DNA of 64,000 nt from Alkalihalobacterium chitinilyticum (GCF_029028005.1 NZ_JAOTPO010000004.1:62001-126000), one strand, 5' to 3'. Counted from the stretch's first letter, positions 1 through 9,544 are shown. Numbers and translations are program-made. Notes: generated by a model not told the origin, from the letters alone.

Positions 1-9
1 GGTGTAGGC

Positions 10-54
10 AAAAAAATAACGATCAAACCTTAATTGGTCGATCGTCATTTTTTT
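10..54. terminator. Rho-independent terminator, probably bidirectional
   Basis: Stem ACGATC / GATCGT (19-24 with 40-45), with A-rich sequence on one side and a T-run on the other. It lies just past the end of the rhodanese gene, which reads leftwards, and could also end a rightward gene outside the window. Confidence 0.6.
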
Positions 55-88
55 ACTTGTTAAGAAAGCAGAGCTCAATACCTTATGA

Positions 89-484
89 TTAAGCGTTCTC
101 TACTTCAAATCCTTCATTTTTCCAAGCTGTCGTTCCACCTTCTATGTAGGCTACATCTTCAAAGCCCATCTGCTTTAAAAGATAGGCCCCAAGAGCGGCT
201 TGACCGCCTGCCCCGCACGTGACGATGACTGGACGGCTGCGATCTGCTAATTCAGGTGCTCTTAGGTGTTCTGGTAATTCAAGATCTGCACGGATCGGCA
301 ACATTCCCAGTGAAATGTTCATACTGCTTGGAATTAAACCACAAGCACCTGCATCTGCTGCGTCCTGCACATCAATGACCAGTGTATTCGGGTTTTGATT
401 CATCTTTTCGCGTGCGTCAGCTGAAGAAATGCCAGCTACATTTTCTTTAGCTGTTCCCACCATTTGCTTAAACGTTAATGCCAT
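89..484 (-). CDS. Single-domain rhodanese-like protein
   Basis: A 131-residue protein that is one rhodanese fold. The segment VIVTCGAGGQA near residue 90 holds the predicted active-site cysteine and phosphate-type loop, followed by the family ending GFEDVAYIEGG-TAW. Such proteins carry sulfur as a cysteine persulfide; substrate and partner cannot be read from sequence. No signal peptide, so cytoplasmic. The start is supported by AGGAGGG about 6 bases upstream. It stands alone, reading away from the siderophore genes. Family assignment is secure, biological role open. Confidence 0.88.
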   Translation of the reverse strand: MALTFKQMVGTAKENVAGISSADAREKMNQNPNTLVIDVQDAADAGACGLIPSSMNISLGMLPIRADLELPEHLRAPELADRSRPVIVTCGAGGQAALGAYLLKQMGFEDVAYIEGGTTAWKNEGFEVENA

Positions 485-578
485 GAATATCCCTCCTATT
501 TTAACAACAACATTATTGAGTACCGAACACTTTATTCGATTACCCTTATTTTATTGCCCTTAATTTCATATGTTAAAC

Positions 579-2525
579 CTATATTTCTTTATACAACGGA
601 TTAGGTACACCGATATAGGCATAATCGGTCACATCATCTTTTAACCGCATAATGGTTAATGCCTTTGTTTCCACGGTTGGGCCGAGTAACGCCTCCATAT
701 CCATCTCTACATCTTCTCGTAAGGTTTCATCCTGTTTAAGTTCGGTGAAAATGTTGATGCACACTTCTCTTACAACATCCCAAAGCTCTTGCTCATGGAG
801 CGGATATTGTCTTGCTAGATGAGCCGTAAGCTCCCCAATGTGACTTTGGAACACCGTATGGATGACTTTGTTTTGCATTTCAACGAAATCATCACCAATC
901 GTAACGGAATTAGGATAAAAGGTACCAGGTACCCCTTGTTGATCTAATCTCTTTTTATAAACCCTTACACCGCCTAAATCTCGAATGAACGCTTTAACAG
1001 GCTCATTGTCTTTAAAAACGATCAATGAATTTTGTAAATGTCCTTCTAGACCAATGCCGTAGCGGGTCATCAATGGAATAATCCCAGAAAGAACGACATC
1101 GATATATTTTTTAAAGAAAGATTTTACATTCTCTTCTAACGAATGGTACGGACGGCGCAAGTTGAATTGATCGACAATCTCATAAACGACTGAACGGTTT
1201 GAAACAGGAGACGGGCTGTATAATCCACAAGCGACCATTACATTTTCACCTTCATTGACGAGCGACTCTGGATTGGGACGAATGAGCAGTGATAAATTTT
1301 TATTTCGATGATACAATTGGGTGTCATTTTCGATTGTGGAGTTAAAGCGTATTCCAAAGTCTTCACCTGCAACGTGAAATGTTCCGTTAAAGTTTTTCTC
1401 TCTTTCTAAAATGGTTTTAATGATGCCTGTCAATTCTGGACCATTATGGACAGAGTTTGGAGAGATCGTTCGGACAGCACTAGTCATTTGTACGTTGATC
1501 GGTAATTTAAGGTGGTATTTTTTATCGACAGAAATCGGTGCAACCGTACGGACTGACAGCGTCGGCTTTATTGGCAGCCGATAATTGTCAATCAAAAAGA
1601 TGTCCCCCTTTTCTAACTCATTTGCATATAATTCCGGTAAAGTTTGATCCTTTTGCCACGGATGCACGGGTAAAACGACATGTTCGTCTGGATTTACTCC
1701 TTTTGCTAAACAACTATTGATAAAACAGTCATAGAGCGTAGGGTATTCTTTGGACCAGAATTCGTTCATCTGTCGGCGTTCAAACTGCGGGTTTATATAA
1801 ACGACATCTTTATGAAGAGCCACAAAAGACAGTTCAACCACTTGATCAAACTCTGAAGAATACTGCACAATTTCTCCGATCGTTAATCCGACTTTGGACT
1901 TCGTACACGGATGAAGCTGGTGTCCTGTCACACAAGACTGCTCAAAAAATAAGGCCCGATCAAAAGTTGGGTCTGTAGCTGCTAAGCCGTTTACAAGCTC
2001 TAACGTTGTTTGCCAGTTGTTTTTCTGACCAATTGCCTTCAGCTGTTCATATTTCGTTTCTTGGAATAACAACCCTAATCCCATATTAGCGACACTATCA
2101 GCGAGCTCTAACTGGAATCCCTCTAAATTGGAATACGTGATGTTTTGTTCTTCCATATATTCTTTTAATAGTTCGACTAAAAAGATCGGGTGTAAAACCT
2201 CAATTACTGCCTGCTTATGATCAACAAATTTAACATTTACTCCAAGCTTATATCGATCATAACTATATTTTTCAGCGATTGGAATGATGATCTTCCCTTT
2301 CTGAAAAGTTAATTCAACTGGCTTTGACTGTGAAAGTTGCGTTTCTATTTGATCTTTTTGAATAAACCCTTCTCTTAACAGGGCATTGATCATTCGCTCC
2401 ATGATCATAAATCGCGCTTTAGGTACGATCGTTAAGTATGTATTCACTAACTCTGGATATGTAGTTGCAATGAAATCATGGATTTTCATTTCTTTTGTTT
2501 CTAAATTTAATTCAGTAAGTAACAT
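579..2525 (-). CDS. IucA/IucC-family NIS siderophore synthetase
   Basis: A 648-residue protein with the architecture of NRPS-independent siderophore synthetases, which use ATP to join a carboxylate (often citrate) to an amine or alcohol. The nucleotide-binding motif GHQLHPCTKSKVG lies at about 201-213, VHPWQKD near 288, and a stretch containing SVRT and KLPINVQ-TSAVRT at about 330-355. The C-terminal part (about 460-620, with EGHLQNSL) resembles the FhuF-like metal-binding lobe. It follows the FhuF-like gene in the same direction, 168 bases away, so both probably form one Fur-controlled operon. No other siderophore enzyme or exporter is adjacent, so the product cannot be named. Start has GGGAGTGGG upstream. 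Confidence 0.9.
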   Translation of the reverse strand: MLLTELNLETKEMKIHDFIATTYPELVNTYLTIVPKARFMIMERMINALLREGFIQKDQIETQLSQSKPVELTFQKGKIIIPIAEKYSYDRYKLGVNVKFVDHKQAVIEVLHPIFLVELLKEYMEEQNITYSNLEGFQLELADSVANMGLGLLFQETKYEQLKAIGQKNNWQTTLELVNGLAATDPTFDRALFFEQSCVTGHQLHPCTKSKVGLTIGEIVQYSSEFDQVVELSFVALHKDVVYINPQFERRQMNEFWSKEYPTLYDCFINSCLAKGVNPDEHVVLPVHPWQKDQTLPELYANELEKGDIFLIDNYRLPIKPTLSVRTVAPISVDKKYHLKLPINVQMTSAVRTISPNSVHNGPELTGIIKTILEREKNFNGTFHVAGEDFGIRFNSTIENDTQLYHRNKNLSLLIRPNPESLVNEGENVMVACGLYSPSPVSNRSVVYEIVDQFNLRRPYHSLEENVKSFFKKYIDVVLSGIIPLMTRYGIGLEGHLQNSLIVFKDNEPVKAFIRDLGGVRVYKKRLDQQGVPGTFYPNSVTIGDDFVEMQNKVIHTVFQSHIGELTAHLARQYPLHEQELWDVVREVCINIFTELKQDETLREDVEMDMEALLGPTVETKALTIMRLKDDVTDYAYIGVPNPLYKEI

Positions 2526-2559
2526 TTACCCACTCCCACTCTACTTTTTAGGGTTGCTA

Positions 2560-2593
2560 ATAACACAACAACGATAAGCCGCTGTTGTGTTAT
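2560..2593. other. Strong hairpin between the two siderophore-operon genes
   Basis: An 11-bp inverted repeat (TAACACAACA at 2561-2570 pairs with TGTTGTGTTA at 2583-2592, plus one flanking A-T pair) with a 12-base loop. No T-run follows on either strand, so it is not a classical terminator. It may stabilise or process the operon mRNA. Confidence 0.55.
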
Positions 2594-2693
2594 GTAATCC
2601 TATTAATGTTTATGTCTAAGCTGACCGTCCCTAGCACTGTTTCATGAATGAATTCGAGTTTAATGAGCAGAATCCTTTTTGTTTCAAGGAAAT

Positions 2694-3485
2694 TTAGGCC
2701 AGATTGTTACAAGCCTGGTAACTACCTCTTCGTGGACAGCCTTTACACATTTTGCCTTCTTCAGAAAGAGCATAATAGAGACAGCACGTTTTTCGAATTC
2801 GAACAGCTTGTCCCCCAAGGCTTGTCATATCACAATAGAAACCGGTGATTGGGTGACTTTTGTAATCTTTAAAAATGGAATGTTCGGTCGCATAAAGGAA
2901 ATAATCAAAATCTAGTTGAATGGTATCCCTTAGCTCTGGGGCAAGGTCATCCCGCTTAAGTAACGTCTCGAAAATCCAAAATAAATAAATCGCTGTATTT
3001 TCCCATAAAATAGGCTTTGGAACTTTACAAAGTTCTGAAATATTGTCCCATAAAGGACTTAAATGATCAACGAAAAGCTCTTTAATTAAATCATCCCTGC
3101 AGGTTTTACGATCCTCTTTTGTCTCAGGTATGTAAGCCGTCTGATCATTAAAGAAAAGACGAGGTAACCATTTTTCTTGAGAGGTAGAAGATAAAATCGC
3201 TAAATTTTCAGCCGACATATTTAATTTTTTATTAAACATTAAGAACGAATAAAATGCAGAGGCAATAATAAGGTAACTGTACCGTTTGGAAAAGGCAGAA
3301 CCCGTTACCATCAAGTCTGGAGCTTGTAACTCCTCCTGTACTTCCTCTAAAAAAGATAGAAGCTTTTCCTTATCAAACAGATCGATGACATCAATGTTTA
3401 ACATTGATGCGCTTTCTTCTTCAAAACAAACCCGGTAGTCTGCCAATTTTTGCTGTTCTTCCAATGACATCAATTGCGTACACAT
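2694..3485 (-). CDS. FhuF-like (2Fe-2S) ferric-siderophore reductase
   Basis: About 263 residues. The decisive feature is the C-terminal cysteine set CC-x10-C-x2-C (KTCCLYY...MCKGCPR), the [2Fe-2S] ligand pattern of FhuF ferric reductases, which release iron from siderophores in the cytoplasm. The rest is a helical IucA/IucC-C-like domain with weak identity. The ATG at 3485 is preferred over a longer TTG start at 3497 because GGAGG lies 5 bases before it. It is first in an apparent operon with the NIS synthetase, and a near-perfect Fur box lies about 115 bases upstream, so induction by iron starvation is expected. Confidence 0.82.
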   Translation of the reverse strand: MCTQLMSLEEQQKLADYRVCFEEESASMLNIDVIDLFDKEKLLSFLEEVQEELQAPDLMVTGSAFSKRYSYLIIASAFYSFLMFNKKLNMSAENLAILSSTSQEKWLPRLFFNDQTAYIPETKEDRKTCRDDLIKELFVDHLSPLWDNISELCKVPKPILWENTAIYLFWIFETLLKRDDLAPELRDTIQLDFDYFLYATEHSIFKDYKSHPITGFYCDMTSLGGQAVRIRKTCCLYYALSEEGKMCKGCPRRGSYQACNNLA

Positions 3486-3597
3486 ACGAACCTCCAAAAA
3501 TTTTATGCTTTAAGTCGCCTTCTCGTACCATTTATTTATGACAGGTGTCGTTCACCAATTGTTTAGTAAGTTTAGTATATTACAATCGTATCTGTAA

Positions 3598-3612
3598 TGA
3601 TAATCATTGTCA
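3598..3612. promoter_or_regulatory. Fur box
   Basis: TGATAATCATTGTCA matches the 7-1-7 Fur consensus (TGATAATnATTATCA) at all but one specified position. It lies in the intergenic region upstream of the ferric reductase/siderophore synthetase operon, where Fur with iron would repress. Confidence 0.85.
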
Positions 3613-3693
3613 ATTGTTGAGTTGTAATTATTTAAAAATAAAATTTCAAAACATAGATAATCATAAGACTACTTATTTTAGAGACCTTATTCT

Positions 3694-3723
3694 TTGACTT
3701 ATTGTTCATGCTCTTAATAAAAT
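3694..3723 (+). promoter_or_regulatory. Candidate sigma-A promoter of the osmoprotectant transporter operon
   Basis: TTGACT at 3694-3699 and TAAAAT at 3718-3723, 18-base spacer, about 100 bases before the ATPase gene. The leader to the gene is A/T rich; I see no riboswitch-like structure in it. Confidence 0.5.
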
Positions 3724-3823
3724 TAAAATGCTAATCAGCAAATGCTCATTAACAAATATGAATTAGATTTATGCTCATAATTGAAAAAATTCATTGGTGG
3801 CTAGAAAAAAGGAGGTGTGAATA

Positions 3824-4792
3824 TTGATAACATTTGATCAAGTGACAAAAGCATATGAAGATGGAACGATTGCTGTTGATAATGTTTCGTTTACAGTTAA
3901 AAAGGGTAACTTAGTTACGTTAATTGGTCCTAGTGGCTGCGGGAAAACGACGACGATGAAAATGATTAATAAGCTCATTCCACTGACATCAGGAACTATT
4001 ACAATTAACGGAAATGATATTGCGAATGAAAATGCTGTTGAATTACGACGGAATATCGGCTATGTCATTCAACGGATCGGTCTACTTCCCCATATGACGA
4101 TTGAAGAAAATGTTTCGCTAGTACCAAAACTCAAGGGCTGGGAAAAGAAAGATTACGAGAAACGAGTCGATGAATTATTAGATTTAGTTGGACTTGATCC
4201 TAGTGTCTATAAAAAAAGATACCCACTAGAATTAAGTGGCGGGCAACAACAACGGGTTGGTGTCATACGAGCTTTAGCTGGAGAACCACCTATTATCTTA
4301 ATGGATGAGCCTTTTAGTGCACTCGATCCGATTAGTCGAGAGCAGCTTCAAGCTGAGCTGAAACTTCTACAGAAAAACATCCATAAAACCATTGTCTTTG
4401 TTACGCATGATATGGATGAAGCTATTAAACTAGCGGATGAAATTGTCGTTATGAAAGAAGGTAAAATCCAGCAAATCTCCTCTCCAATGAACCTAATAGA
4501 AAATCCGGCGAATGAATTCGTCCATTCTTTTATTGGAAAAGAACGGATCAAGCACCGAGCTAAAGAAGAACTTTCTGTGGCATCGATTATGAAGACGCTA
4601 GACCTTACACAAAGCATAGCAGAATATCCAACACTCCCCTCTCAATCTACCTTGCAAGATGTGACTCGGGTAATGCTATTAAATGAAACAAACATAATTA
4701 TCGTTACAGATTATAAGGGATCACCTATTGGTTTAGTTGAAAAAAATCAATTATTACAGGAGCTTGCGGGGATTGAAGGAGAGGTGAAGTAA
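3824..4792 (+). CDS. Osmoprotectant (betaine/choline-type) ABC transporter ATPase
   Basis: 322 residues. Walker A GPSGCGKTT (about 37-45), signature LSGGQQQR, Walker B ILMDEPFSALDP and switch H in VTHDMDEA are all intact, and the order matches OpuCA/ProV-type ATPases for quaternary amines. The C-terminal tail (about 240-322) looks like a single CBS-type segment, shorter than the tandem CBS pair of full-length OpuCA. First gene of a three-gene operon with permease and lipoprotein receptor, the last two genes touching. Start is supported by AAAGGAGGTG. Substrate within the betaine/choline/carnitine class is not resolvable. Confidence 0.88.
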   Translation: MITFDQVTKAYEDGTIAVDNVSFTVKKGNLVTLIGPSGCGKTTTMKMINKLIPLTSGTITINGNDIANENAVELRRNIGYVIQRIGLLPHMTIEENVSLVPKLKGWEKKDYEKRVDELLDLVGLDPSVYKKRYPLELSGGQQQRVGVIRALAGEPPIILMDEPFSALDPISREQLQAELKLLQKNIHKTIVFVTHDMDEAIKLADEIVVMKEGKIQQISSPMNLIENPANEFVHSFIGKERIKHRAKEELSVASIMKTLDLTQSIAEYPTLPSQSTLQDVTRVMLLNETNIIIVTDYKGSPIGLVEKNQLLQELAGIEGEVK

Positions 4793-5440
4793 GTGGAAGC
4801 AATACAAGTGTTTTTTGATACGGTAATCACTCGACAAGATCTAATTATACAACGTGCCATAGAGCACCTTTACTTATCCTTTGCAGCGATTCTTATCGCT
4901 GTAGCGATATCTTTACCACTAGGTATTTATATTTCGAAAAGGAAAAAGGTTGCCGAATATTACATTGGAGTAACCGCCGTTTTTCAAACAATTCCAAGTC
5001 TAGCTCTATTCGGTTTTCTCGTTCCGTTTTTAGGAATTGGTACCATAACCGCTCTTGTTGCCTTAATTATTTATGCTCTTTTACCGATTCTTAGAAATAC
5101 ATATACAGGCATCAATAGTGTGGATGAAGGTATTGTTGAGGCTGGTGAAGGGATGGGCATGACCTCACGACAAATCTTATGGAAAATCCAGTTACCTCTC
5201 GCCTTACCTTTTATTATGGCTGGTATTAGAACGGCTACCGTTTTAACAGTTGGTGTTGCGACTCTCGCCACATTTGTCGGCGCGGGTGGATTGGGAGATG
5301 TCATTTGGCGCGGTTTACAGTCATGGAACAATAGTCTAGTCCTAGCTGGAGCCATTCCTGTTGCCCTAATGGCGTTGTTTTTTGACTTTGTATTAAAGCT
5401 AGTGGAGAAAAAAGTAACACCGAAAGGCATTAAATCATAA
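4793..5440 (+). CDS. Osmoprotectant ABC transporter permease
   Basis: 215 residues, five to six membrane segments, with the binding-protein-dependent permease EAA-type loop (VEAGEGMGMTSRQILWKIQLPLALPFIMAG, about 112-142 in parts) that docks on the ATPase. It begins with GTG directly after the TAA of the ATPase gene, so translation is probably coupled. It matches OpuCB/OpuCD-type permeases. Only one permease is present, where B. subtilis OpuC has two, so a homodimer is expected. Confidence 0.88.
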   Translation: MEAIQVFFDTVITRQDLIIQRAIEHLYLSFAAILIAVAISLPLGIYISKRKKVAEYYIGVTAVFQTIPSLALFGFLVPFLGIGTITALVALIIYALLPILRNTYTGINSVDEGIVEAGEGMGMTSRQILWKIQLPLALPFIMAGIRTATVLTVGVATLATFVGAGGLGDVIWRGLQSWNNSLVLAGAIPVALMALFFDFVLKLVEKKVTPKGIKS

Positions 5441-5456
5441 AAAGGAGATAATATGG

Positions 5457-6371
5457 ATGAAAAAAACAAAATTACTAATTGCTAGTTTGCTAAGTTTCAC
5501 ACTTTTTTTAACAGGCTGTGGTAGTAGTGAAGAGACTGGTGGAGACGCTACAGATCGTCCAATTGTCGTTTCGGGGAAAAACTGGACGGAACAATACATC
5601 CTGTCACAGTTAATAGCGATTTACATCGAGGAAACGACAGATTATAGCGTTGATTTGAAGGATGGATTAGGTGAAGTAGCGATCTTAACCCCTGCCCTTC
5701 AAAACGGTGAAATTGATTTATACGTTGAATATACGGGAACGGGGCTGGAAGCAGTCTTAGGTGAGCAAGCAGAAGTTGGCGAATCAAGTGAAAGTATCTT
5801 TAACCGCGTCAAAGAAGGATATGAACAAACTTACAATGCGACTTGGTTACAACCACTAGGATTTGAAAACAACTATACACTGGCCTACTCAGAAAATGCT
5901 GATTTTAAGGCAGACACATATTCAGATATCGCTAAACGATCTGCTGATCTATCATTTGGTGCTCCACATGCCTTTTATGAGCGTCAAGGGGATGGTTACG
6001 ATGCTTTTGCTGATGCCTACAATTTCGAGTTTGCTAAAAGAGAAAGTTTTGATCCAAATGTTATGTATCAGGCTCTAATTCAAGGCGATGTCGATGTTAT
6101 ACCAGCCTTTACGACAGATGGACGTATCGAGCGTTTTAACATGCAAACAACGACAGATGATCTCGGATTTTTCCCTCGTTACGATGCAGCAATTATTGTC
6201 AGACAACCGATACTCGATCTATACCCTGACCTTGAAGACGTATTAAACCAGTTAGCTGGACAAATTTCTGAACAAGACATGCAGCAAATGAACGCAAGAG
6301 TCGATATTGATAATCAGGACTATCCAGTGGTTGCAAGAGACTTCTTACTTTCAAAAGGATTAATTGATTAA
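5457..6371 (+). CDS. Osmoprotectant-binding lipoprotein (OpuCC-like)
   Basis: 304 residues: lipoprotein signal peptide with lipobox LTGC (cysteine near 21), then a glycine-betaine-binding domain of the OpuAC/OpuCC type (VSGKNWTEQYILSQL at the start; LGEVAILTPALQNGEIDLYVEYTGTGLEAVL in two parts near 75-105, which is characteristic of this family). Anchored outside the membrane, it hands substrate to the permease encoded 16 bases upstream. Start ATG has AAGGAGATAAT before it. Last gene of the operon, followed by a terminator. Confidence 0.9.
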   Translation: MKKTKLLIASLLSFTLFLTGCGSSEETGGDATDRPIVVSGKNWTEQYILSQLIAIYIEETTDYSVDLKDGLGEVAILTPALQNGEIDLYVEYTGTGLEAVLGEQAEVGESSESIFNRVKEGYEQTYNATWLQPLGFENNYTLAYSENADFKADTYSDIAKRSADLSFGAPHAFYERQGDGYDAFADAYNFEFAKRESFDPNVMYQALIQGDVDVIPAFTTDGRIERFNMQTTTDDLGFFPRYDAAIIVRQPILDLYPDLEDVLNQLAGQISEQDMQQMNARVDIDNQDYPVVARDFLLSKGLID

Positions 6372-6388
6372 TAGTGTTTCAAACAAAA

Positions 6389-6424
6389 AGACGGCGAGAC
6401 CTTGTTGGTTTTCGTCGTCTTTTT
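6389..6424 (+). terminator. Terminator of the osmoprotectant operon
   Basis: Stem AGACGGCGA paired (with G-U pairs) to TTCGTCGTCT, followed by TTTTT. Confidence 0.7.
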
Positions 6425-6580
6425 ATGTAAATTTGGATGATGGTTAGCCTATAAAGAAGGATAAATACAATCCAACCACCTTAAGTCAAAATACTTGTTT
6501 TTTCTTCTGCTCATTTCGCATGATAGATCAATTGACGTTATACCAAAAGTCATTAAAATAAATATCTATACCGTACTCAT

Positions 6581-6958
6581 TCACTTGTTCGAAAAAATCA
6601 TTGTCCTTCGAAGACAAAATAATATGATATTCGGATTAGGCTCCAGCTCGAGGGGAAACTGTAATTTTTCTTGTTGCTCCCACAAGTTAGGAAAACGCTG
6701 AGGTATCCCTTTGATCGCATATTGATCTAGAAGAAATGTACTTCCCACTTTTATCTCATCCAACGTTCTCAACTGTTTATGCCTTTCATCTAAAATGAGT
6801 ACTGCATAAGCATAGTAGGTATCATTATAAGGAACCGTGCCCCATTCTGGGATGGTTAGTTCGGGTTCCTGTTGATTTGCATTCAAAAACATAGAAGTTA
6901 TACCGATCACAACTATTAAAATAATAAAGATAAAAAGATACTTTTGTAGTTTACCCAT
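6581..6958 (-). CDS. Small membrane-anchored protein of unknown function
   Basis: 125 residues. One N-terminal membrane segment (about 5-24, LFIFIILIVVIGITSMFL) with the rest predicted outside. No lipobox and no domain I recognise. Start is supported by AGGGGGGAA about 5 bases upstream. The C-terminal tail reads IILFCLRRTMIFSNK and could be a slightly altered ending. Stands alone between the osmoprotectant operon and the gerA-type gene. Real by its ribosome site and signal-anchor, function unknown. Confidence 0.6.
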   Translation of the reverse strand: MGKLQKYLFIFIILIVVIGITSMFLNANQQEPELTIPEWGTVPYNDTYYAYAVLILDERHKQLRTLDEIKVGSTFLLDQYAIKGIPQRFPNLWEQQEKLQFPLELEPNPNIILFCLRRTMIFSNK

Positions 6959-7103
6959 TTCTTCCCCCCTAACAAACTATTAATTAACGGTCATCGCTTG
7001 CATTACCATAAATATTCAACTTTATCAATTTACATTCAAACATAAAATCAGGTTAGTTTATATATCAAATACGATTTAATTCTGCATAATACCCGAAAAA
7101 TAT

Positions 7104-7127
7104 AAAGCCAACAGTATAGTTGGCTTT
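7104..7127 (-). terminator. Terminator of the GerA-type gene
   Basis: AAAGCCAAC / GTTGGCTTT perfect 9-bp stem immediately after the gene's stop, A/T-rich on both sides. Confidence 0.65.
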
Positions 7128-7135
7128 CAAAATAC

Positions 7136-8572
7136 TCAATTATGATTAGGGTAATTATGCTCACTATTTATTAAAGTTTCTAGGTCACCTCTGTATAAGC
7201 TATCCTTAAATTCTCTATGCCTAAAAGGAAGCAGTGGAGAGAGATAAGGGACACCGAAAGACTTTAAGTTTGTCATATACAAAAGTAATAATGTTAAACC
7301 CACTATAATTCCCATGAATTGAAAATGATACCCTATAATAATAAAACTAGTAACTAATACATTTAAAGTTGGGGAAAGTCCTTTGTTACCCATTGTAAAA
7401 CTGGCTATAAAAGATATACCAACAACAAGTAGACTAACCGGGTGAATGATCTTTGCGGCGACAGCTGTTTGTCCTAGTAATACAGATCCTAAAACAGAAA
7501 TAAGTAAAACAGCCCCTTTTGGAACCCTAAAGGATGAATCTAACAATATTCTTAGGAGGATAAGAAGAAACACAAGTTCCCATACTGTAGGCAAAATTTC
7601 TTCCTCACTGACTAAAATATCGTATACCTTTTTAGGTACATTTTCTTGGCCAAGCCCCTCCAAAGCCAAATAGATACCTGGTAATAAAATAGTTAATAAA
7701 AATGCCAAGAGTCGAATTAAACGGCCTGAAAATCGCCCATAACTCGTATAGTATTCATCAGGTGCATGGAGAAATTCCATAAACAACGAAGGTGCTATGA
7801 TAACTTGTGGGCTACCATCTACTATGATTACTACCCTGCCTTCAAAAAGTGCAGAAGCAGCAACATCTGGTCGTTCTGTTGAGAGTGTCCGTGGAAATAT
7901 GGTTTTTGGATGACTAGCTAATGATTCTTGAATAATTCTAGCCTCTAATAGATATTTTATATTTAACTTTTTTAATTTGTTCTGAATATCTGCCAATATC
8001 TGTTTATCCACAATATCATCAATATATAATATAAATACATCATTTTTTGATTTAGATCCCAAAGACTGTTTGTCTATACAGAAGTTCTCAGTCTTAATAA
8101 TGCCTCTTAAAATGCTAATATTTGTCTTCGCTCTTTCAGTAAGACCGACTACATTTCCTCGTACCGATCTTTCACCTAGGGATTCTTCTAAAGCTCGTTC
8201 TTTCCATTCTGCAATATCTACTACTAGAGCTTCAGTGTATCCATCAACTAAGAGGATTGCTTTCCCATATATTAATTCATCAATAACTTCCTGTAGGGAT
8301 TTCGTTATTTTATAATTGGGATTTGTAACTATTCTTGTTAATTGTTGGATTAGGTGATTGCCTTCATTTATGTTTTTAAAGCCATTAGTTATTGGTTCAA
8401 TTACTGAATCTCTTAAGTAATCTGTATTAATTATTCCATCAATATAAACAATCGTTATTCTTTTTTTTTCAATAATATAAAGGTCTCTGGACATGAGGTC
8501 AGAAGTATGATGAAACCGTGATTGGATCGAGTTCAAAGTTTTACTACTATCTTTGTTAAGAGCATCTTCCAT
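7136..8572 (-). CDS. GerA-family spore germination protein (orphan alpha subunit)
   Basis: 478 residues from the ATG at 8572 (AGGTGG 8 bases upstream). The soluble N-terminal region (about 1-270) carries the hallmark FPRTLSTERPDVAASALFEGRVVIIVDGSP region, followed by four or more membrane segments (about 290-450). This is the A-type subunit of germinant receptors, which sit in the spore inner membrane and sense nutrients with B and C subunits. No B (transporter-like) or C (lipoprotein) gene is adjacent, so this is an orphan that must pair with subunits encoded elsewhere or act alone. Confidence 0.9.
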   Translation of the reverse strand: MEDALNKDSSKTLNSIQSRFHHTSDLMSRDLYIIEKKRITIVYIDGIINTDYLRDSVIEPITNGFKNINEGNHLIQQLTRIVTNPNYKITKSLQEVIDELIYGKAILLVDGYTEALVVDIAEWKERALEESLGERSVRGNVVGLTERAKTNISILRGIIKTENFCIDKQSLGSKSKNDVFILYIDDIVDKQILADIQNKLKKLNIKYLLEARIIQESLASHPKTIFPRTLSTERPDVAASALFEGRVVIIVDGSPQVIIAPSLFMEFLHAPDEYYTSYGRFSGRLIRLLAFLLTILLPGIYLALEGLGQENVPKKVYDILVSEEEILPTVWELVFLLILLRILLDSSFRVPKGAVLLISVLGSVLLGQTAVAAKIIHPVSLLVVGISFIASFTMGNKGLSPTLNVLVTSFIIIGYHFQFMGIIVGLTLLLLYMTNLKSFGVPYLSPLLPFRHREFKDSLYRGDLETLINSEHNYPNHN

Positions 8573-8704
8573 AACGTATACCACCTGTGATAATAATAAT
8601 CTTATTATGAACGCTTGAACTATACATTATCCCAGTCTAACTAGAAAAGTATGTTTTATCTACTTCGATTACATTCCATATTATTGGTTCCTCTACGATA
8701 ATCT

Positions 8705-9304
8705 TTATTTCAGTTTTTGTCCGACAAATTGAATGACATGAGACAACCCATTGTGTAACTTTCCTTCGTGAAGAACAACCTCTCCCATAAAAAAGTGAAC
8801 AATACGCCAATCTGAAAAGCACCGTAAAAACTCATCTGGTTTGTAAAGAAGCTCAACGGTTTGTGGACCGCCACTTTGATAAGGAATTTGATAATGGGAA
8901 TAAACTTCGGTAATAAAATAGCCTCCTGGCTTTACTGCTTCTTTTACACCTTTAAGTGTTTTCTTTCGAAGTTCTTCTGGAAAATGTCCAAAAATACAGA
9001 CAATCTCATCCCATTGATTAGGTTGCCACTTGGCATCATTTAAATCAACGAGTTCCGTCTTTACTGATACGCCTTTAGTTTCAGCTAACTTTTTCGTTTT
9101 AAGTAAACCTGACTCCGCATAATCCCATGCGGTGACGTTTAGTCCTTGTTCAGCTAAAAAGGCGGCATTACGACCTTCGCCTTCTGCAATTGCCAAAGCC
9201 TGGCCAGAAAGGTTTAACCTTTTCTGCATTTCTTTTAAAAATTCATTCGGTTCTTTTCCGTAAACATATTCTTCACTTGTAAAACGTGTATTCCAATCGC
9301 TCAT
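8705..9304 (-). CDS. Class I SAM-dependent methyltransferase (TehB-like)
   Basis: About 199 residues. The SAM-binding motif appears as ALAIAEGEGRNAAFLAEQG with WDYAESGL as motif II (about 38-75), as in the small TehB/YwhD-like methyltransferases. ATG at 9304 is chosen over a longer TTG start because GAGAGGAG lies 8 bases upstream of it. No membrane segment; substrate unknown. Monocistronic. Confidence 0.8.
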   Translation of the reverse strand: MSDWNTRFTSEEYVYGKEPNEFLKEMQKRLNLSGQALAIAEGEGRNAAFLAEQGLNVTAWDYAESGLLKTKKLAETKGVSVKTELVDLNDAKWQPNQWDEIVCIFGHFPEELRKKTLKGVKEAVKPGGYFITEVYSHYQIPYQSGGPQTVELLYKPDEFLRCFSDWRIVHFFMGEVVLHEGKLHNGLSHVIQFVGQKLK

Positions 9305-9544
9305 GCTAAATACTCCTCTCAATCACTTATAGTGATAAAATTTTTTAAATCATTAAATCACTTCGTTTAACTTTGTTCACTGTTAAAAAACTACGTTATC
9401 TGTGTCCTTACCTTACTTTCTATTCGTATTCCTATCTTATACCGTAGCAGGTATGATTTCAATTCATCTGTTTATAGCTGTTCAAGCTTATCTTTACTGT
9501 TTCAATAGATTTCCTTCATCGTAAATTTTTTTACCGATAAATAT

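Noticed and set aside
5071-5469. 132-codon minus-strand frame in the permease gene
   Set aside because: Antisense shadow of a clear membrane protein gene.
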